A stretch of DNA of 64,000 nt from Bacteriovorax sp. (GTDB lineage: Bacteria; Bdellovibrionota; Bacteriovoracia; Bacteriovoracales; Bacteriovoracaceae), in assembly GCA_014378525.1 (NCBI GenBank), contig JACMNL010000004.1:1-64000 (forward strand), read 5' to 3'. A model generated the notes under the pieces. It was given only the letters and a program-made list of their open reading frames with translations. It searched no databases and was not told the origin of the DNA. A program made the translations under genes and the position numbers. Below are positions 61,133 to 64,000 of the stretch, one piece after another (the stretch's first letter is position 1; every line of letters starts with the position of its first letter).

Positions 61133-62176
61133 ATGGACTATCCTAATAGAAACAAAGTTAATTTTTCAAGTATCTTAATATTTGTTTCATTCGTTTTAAC
61201 TAGCAGCTGTGCTTGTGAATTTGTCACGAATGAAGCTTTAATTGTAAATAAACCATCAATCAAAATAAATCCTGCACCTCGTTTTGTAGTCAATGGTGAA
61301 TCAGACACAAACTCTGCTGGAGGTCTTCAAAGTATTTACTTCGAATACAAAAAATCTAAAACTAACGAACTTCAATCACGTTTTCTCGATCAAAATGTCC
61401 AAATTCTATCTGATAATCCTGACGTTAGCATCATACTAGAAGCTTATTGTGACCCTACAGGAGGCAACGAATACAACCTCCGCTTATCTAAGGAACGAGG
61501 TCTGTATATAAAAAGCTATCTAGTTTCTAAGGGAATTAAGTCGGAGAGAATTTTAATTAAGCCAGTTGGTTCAAAGTCTAAGGCTTCTGAGATATCAGAA
61601 GTAGACTTTAAAAATGAAAGAAGGGTCAATATCATAATTCACTCAGTTACTCCTCAGGACCTAGTTGCACCTCCAGACAAAGTTAATCAAACTAAAAAAT
61701 CAACCTCTCAAGAAAAACCTGATTTAAATAATGCATTAACAGATATATCGAACACTGTAACTCTATTGAGAGCTCCAGCAAAATTATTATTAAATGGCGA
61801 ATCTGATCTTTTTACTGCTGGCGATCTACAAAGTATATTTTTTGAATATAAAAAACATAAAATAGTCAAAGAGCAAAGAGAGATATTAGACAAAAACATT
61901 CTATTTCTAAAGGCAAATCCAAAAATTTCTTTTGCCCTAGAAGTTCACAGTGATCCGATTGGAGGCGATGCTTATAATTCAAAGCTTGAAGAGAAAAGGC
62001 TTAATTATATTATAAGCTATCTACACAATCACGGTATAAGTCCCCAACGAATCAGTAATAAAATTATTGGCCCTAAACCTACTAGCAATTCACAAAATAA
62101 TCTTCAAATCAATAATTCAAAACAATTCTACAAAACTGAGCGTAGGATGAATTTTGTTATCACAGACATTCCCTAA
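61133..62176 (+). CDS. lipoprotein with two OmpA-like domains
   Basis: 347 residues from the ATG at 61133; the frame extends back into the chaperone gene but without support. Signal peptide with FVLTSSC, a likely lipobox. Two OmpA-like peptidoglycan-binding domains follow: one with SIYFEYKKSK, LEAYCDPTGGNEYNLRLSKERG, and KNERRVNIII; the second with SIFFEYKKHK, LEVHSDPIGGDAYNSKLEEKR and KTERRMNFVI. Both keep the Asp and Arg that hold diaminopimelate. It is the only plus-strand gene inside the pilus cluster. An envelope anchor or stabiliser of the pilus is likely (inference). Confidence 0.72.
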   Translation: MDYPNRNKVNFSSILIFVSFVLTSSCACEFVTNEALIVNKPSIKINPAPRFVVNGESDTNSAGGLQSIYFEYKKSKTNELQSRFLDQNVQILSDNPDVSIILEAYCDPTGGNEYNLRLSKERGLYIKSYLVSKGIKSERILIKPVGSKSKASEISEVDFKNERRVNIIIHSVTPQDLVAPPDKVNQTKKSTSQEKPDLNNALTDISNTVTLLRAPAKLLLNGESDLFTAGDLQSIFFEYKKHKIVKEQREILDKNILFLKANPKISFALEVHSDPIGGDAYNSKLEEKRLNYIISYLHNHGISPQRISNKIIGPKPTSNSQNNLQINNSKQFYKTERRMNFVITDIP

Positions 62177-62179
62177 AAA

Positions 62180-62671
62180 TCATTGACTTTGAACAGTGAA
62201 AGTAATTGTATCAGTATATGAACCAGCTCTTTTTGAGGCAGCGGTTACACCTGTATAACTGATAGAAACAGCTGATGCTACGGCCGAATATACTCCACCC
62301 GTCGCTTGTGTTTTAACAGTTTGATCTGTTGCTGTTAATGTGACCGCAGTTCCACCTGCATACTTCATAGTATATCCAACAGTCTGAGTTGCATCTGTTG
62401 AGTGGACTAATTTACTAGCATTAGCAGATCTCGCAAGGATTAAGTAACCAGCTGTTGAGTTACTAGATTCAGCAACACTTGCCACAACGGAATCGACGGC
62501 TGTTGTTGTTAGCGTAAGGTTATTATAATTACCTGAAGGAGTAACGGCGATACTCACTGAATCCGTAATTGTACCAGTTAAAGCTAAATTTGCATTAGCA
62601 GTCACTGCAAAACTGGTAGATTGAAAACTTAAAAAAGATAAGGCTAAAATTGCTAATAGTTTTGTTTTCAT
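62180..62671 (-). CDS. fimbrial subunit (major-type), copy 2
   Basis: 163 residues with signal peptide to about SFAVTA. The mature chain has a beta-sandwich pilin pattern: TDSVSIAVTPSGNYNNLTL, SSNSTAGYLILARSANASKL, and a C-terminal strand AGSYTDTITFTVQSQ. Such a subunit lacks its last strand and accepts one from the chaperone or the next subunit. There are no cysteines in the mature chain. GGAGGAAGTGTT before the ATG is one of the strongest ribosome-binding sites seen. It follows copy 1 by 24 nt. Confidence 0.75.
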   Translation of the reverse strand: MKTKLLAILALSFLSFQSTSFAVTANANLALTGTITDSVSIAVTPSGNYNNLTLTTTAVDSVVASVAESSNSTAGYLILARSANASKLVHSTDATQTVGYTMKYAGGTAVTLTATDQTVKTQATGGVYSAVASAVSISYTGVTAASKRAGSYTDTITFTVQSQ

Positions 62672-62695
62672 AACACTTCCTCCTCAGGAAATTGC

Positions 62696-63205
62696 TTATT
62701 TACTCTCTATAGTAAAAGTTATTACATCGTTATATGCACCAGATTTTAAATTAGTAGCTGGTATTCCTTGAAAGCTTATAGTTACATCTTTATTAACAGC
62801 ATTATATGTTCCGCCAATATTTTGTTCACGCATAACTTGATCGTTGCTGGTTAATTGAACAGCTCCACCATTTCCATAACGAAGCATATAAGGAACATTA
62901 TCTGCACTTTTAGTATTTTGAATTTTTCCATTATTAACTGAGCGAGCTTTTATTAAATATCCATTAGTAGAATTAGAAGATTCATAAATGGTTGCAACTG
63001 GAACATCGATTTGTGTGCTATTAACATTCAAGTTACTATAGTTCCCAACTGGAGTAATCGAGATCGATATCAACTCACTTATATAAGCAGAGATAGTCAG
63101 TGTCGCCGTAGTTGATTGAGCGTTTGAATTTGAAATAAAACTTAAAAGAACTAAACTTAGTAAAAACTTAGATGATAGTTGATTCTTTAAGTCTACAGTA
63201 TTCAT
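62696..63205 (-). CDS. fimbrial subunit (major-type), copy 1
   Basis: 169 residues; the N-terminal region (to about SNAQ) holds a hydrophobic signal segment after a basic start. The chain is homologous to copy 2: SISITPVGNYSNLNV, SSNSTNGYLIKARSVNNGK and the C-terminal SGAYNDVITFTIESK. Two similar subunit genes in a row suggest one major pilin and one adaptor, or alternatives. It is first in the minus-strand cluster; GGAGAAAGTGAA precedes the ATG. Confidence 0.72.
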   Translation of the reverse strand: MNTVDLKNQLSSKFLLSLVLLSFISNSNAQSTTATLTISAYISELISISITPVGNYSNLNVNSTQIDVPVATIYESSNSTNGYLIKARSVNNGKIQNTKSADNVPYMLRYGNGGAVQLTSNDQVMREQNIGGTYNAVNKDVTISFQGIPATNLKSGAYNDVITFTIESK

Positions 63206-63675
63206 TTCACTTTCTCCACTTTCTAAAGATTTAATGTCTTCTTGTCGTCTGGATCTTCTTTTATCTTAACACGCATCGAGTCACCAATTCCTCCCCCTAC
63301 GACCAATCGGATACTTACGCCAAAACAAAAGTGCAAAACATCCTGAAATCTATGAATTCTTTTGAATATTTAAAGAAAGCACCGAATTCTTTAATTACTA
63401 AAGTTTTCACCATTAATAGCCCCTTTTTTACGGCAACCACCCTAAAGGTTGCTGAAATAGCAAGGCCAGGGACCAATTCAAAGAATTCAAAGAATTCAAA
63501 GAATCTAAAGAATGTGAAACCATCGTCATTAGCGCATATTTAAAATGACTATAGTTAATAAAGAAGGAAGATGTTTTAAGTTAATAATTATTAATAGTTC
63601 TTTTTTTGCTTAATCAAAAAATTGCACCAACAACCATAGATTGATAAAAATTAAGATTAAACATAAAATAATAGA
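63206..63675 (+). other. 470-bp gap with RNA-like structure and a short tandem repeat
   Basis: No convincing gene. The left part (63206-63330) is the likely promoter region of the pilus cluster. GCAACC (63433-63438) can pair with GGTTGC (63447-63452), or the same GGTTGC can instead form TTGCT/AGCAA (63449-63453/63459-63463) nested in CCCT/AGGG (63440-63443/63468-63471), a mutually exclusive pair. A 9-bp unit AATTCAAAG is repeated three times with a fourth imperfect copy (63475-63510). An AT palindrome with a T-run follows near 63581-63607. It may be a regulatory leader of the response regulator. Confidence 0.35.
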
Positions 63676-64000
63676 ATGAATAAATATAAAATATTAATTA
63701 TCGAAGATGATAAAGGAATTCGAGAAATTTTAAATATATTGTTAGAAGATTTCTATGACGTCTCTTTAGCCGTTAATGGAATCGATGGTTTAAAAAAAGC
63801 TATTCGTAATCCTCCAGATTTAATTCTCTTAGATTTAATAATGCCTGAACTGGATGGCTTTCAAGTTTGTAAAGCTTTGCGAGAAGATGATGAATTTTCA
63901 GATGTACCCATTATGATTATAACCGGTTTAAATAATTCTGAAGACAGAACAAAATTATTCGGATTAGGGGTTGATGATTTTATTTCTAAACCGTTTAATA
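63676..64000 (+). CDS. response regulator receiver domain, partial
   Basis: The gene starts at the ATG and runs off the window after 108 codons. The receiver domain shows IIEDD (acidic pair at 11-12), the phospho-acceptor in LILLDLIMPELDGF (Asp at about 53), the conserved Thr in MIITGLN and Lys in ISKPFN. It takes phosphate from a sensor kinase. The output domain is beyond the window. The upstream structured gap may control it. Confidence 0.85.
   Translation, partial: MNKYKILIIEDDKGIREILNILLEDFYDVSLAVNGIDGLKKAIRNPPDLILLDLIMPELDGFQVCKALREDDEFSDVPIMIITGLNNSEDRTKLFGLGVDDFISKPFN

Noticed and set aside
63475-63510. Direct repeats as a CRISPR array
   Set aside because: Units are only 9 bp and adjacent, with no spacers and no cas genes.
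63331-63543. 70-codon open frame on + (starts GTG)
   Set aside because: No ribosome-binding site, low-complexity tail produced by the AATTCAAAG repeat, and it runs through the RNA-like hairpins; more likely noncoding.

Overview
The window reads as chromosomal DNA of a Gram-negative bacterium of low to moderate GC content. It has many Sec signal peptides, an outer-membrane porin, TamA/TamB, a chaperone-usher pilus and several periplasmic murein enzymes. A dihydroceramide-type delta-4 sphingolipid desaturase, an MepA-type endopeptidase, CxxCxxCC proteins and many small secreted proteins fit a predatory Bdellovibrionota lineage, most likely Bacteriovorax-like; B. stolpii is known to make sphingolipids. 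This placement is inference. I see no rRNA, tRNA, CRISPR array, insertion sequence or prophage.

Layout. 1-18 kb is a mosaic of short operons: a PQQ-type sugar dehydrogenase, an AlkC-like glycosylase, MgtE, the sphingolipid desaturase, a pcp/lipocalin/lipocalin/transglycosylase string, a secreted Cys/His protein with an anchored partner, MepA, an HTTM-like membrane protein, a GST and a phospholipase D-like protein. 18-22.8 kb holds three tandem paralogous secreted hydrolases, a one-domain parvulin and an M14 carboxypeptidase. 22.8-36.8 kb is a complete maltodextrin uptake and breakdown locus: lamB-malK on the + strand, convergent with ROK kinase-malE-GH13 amylase-glgP-malQ-malF-malG on the - strand. 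LamB, MalE, MalFGK, MalQ, GlgP and the sugar kinase together would turn maltodextrin into glucose-1-phosphate and glucose-6-phosphate.

36.8-51 kb carries a Mn-type superoxide dismutase, RlmF with a MazG-like pyrophosphohydrolase, tamA-tamB, a uracil-DNA-glycosylase-like protein, hydrolases, a luciferase-like monooxygenase, a BenE-type transporter and a DUF1993 protein. Two good sigma-54 promoters lie here. One (44017-44032) appears to drive a small structured RNA ending at a strong terminator; the other (39175-39190) drives an 88-residue protein of unknown function.

51-57 kb holds recQ with a DUF3820 gene, a pair of identical palindromes 63 bp apart, a HigB/HigA-like toxin-antitoxin pair whose toxin start is out of frame with its promoter-proximal ATG, and a ClpB-like disaggregase with a possible heat-shock promoter. 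56.9-63.2 kb is a more AT-rich chaperone-usher pilus cluster (usher, two-domain subunit, chaperone, two major-type subunits) interrupted on the opposite strand by a lipoprotein with two OmpA-like domains. The window ends in a noncoding stretch with possible RNA structure, followed by the start of a response regulator. Starts were re-chosen from Shine-Dalgarno (SD) position, signal peptides and family N-termini where the longest frame looked too long.
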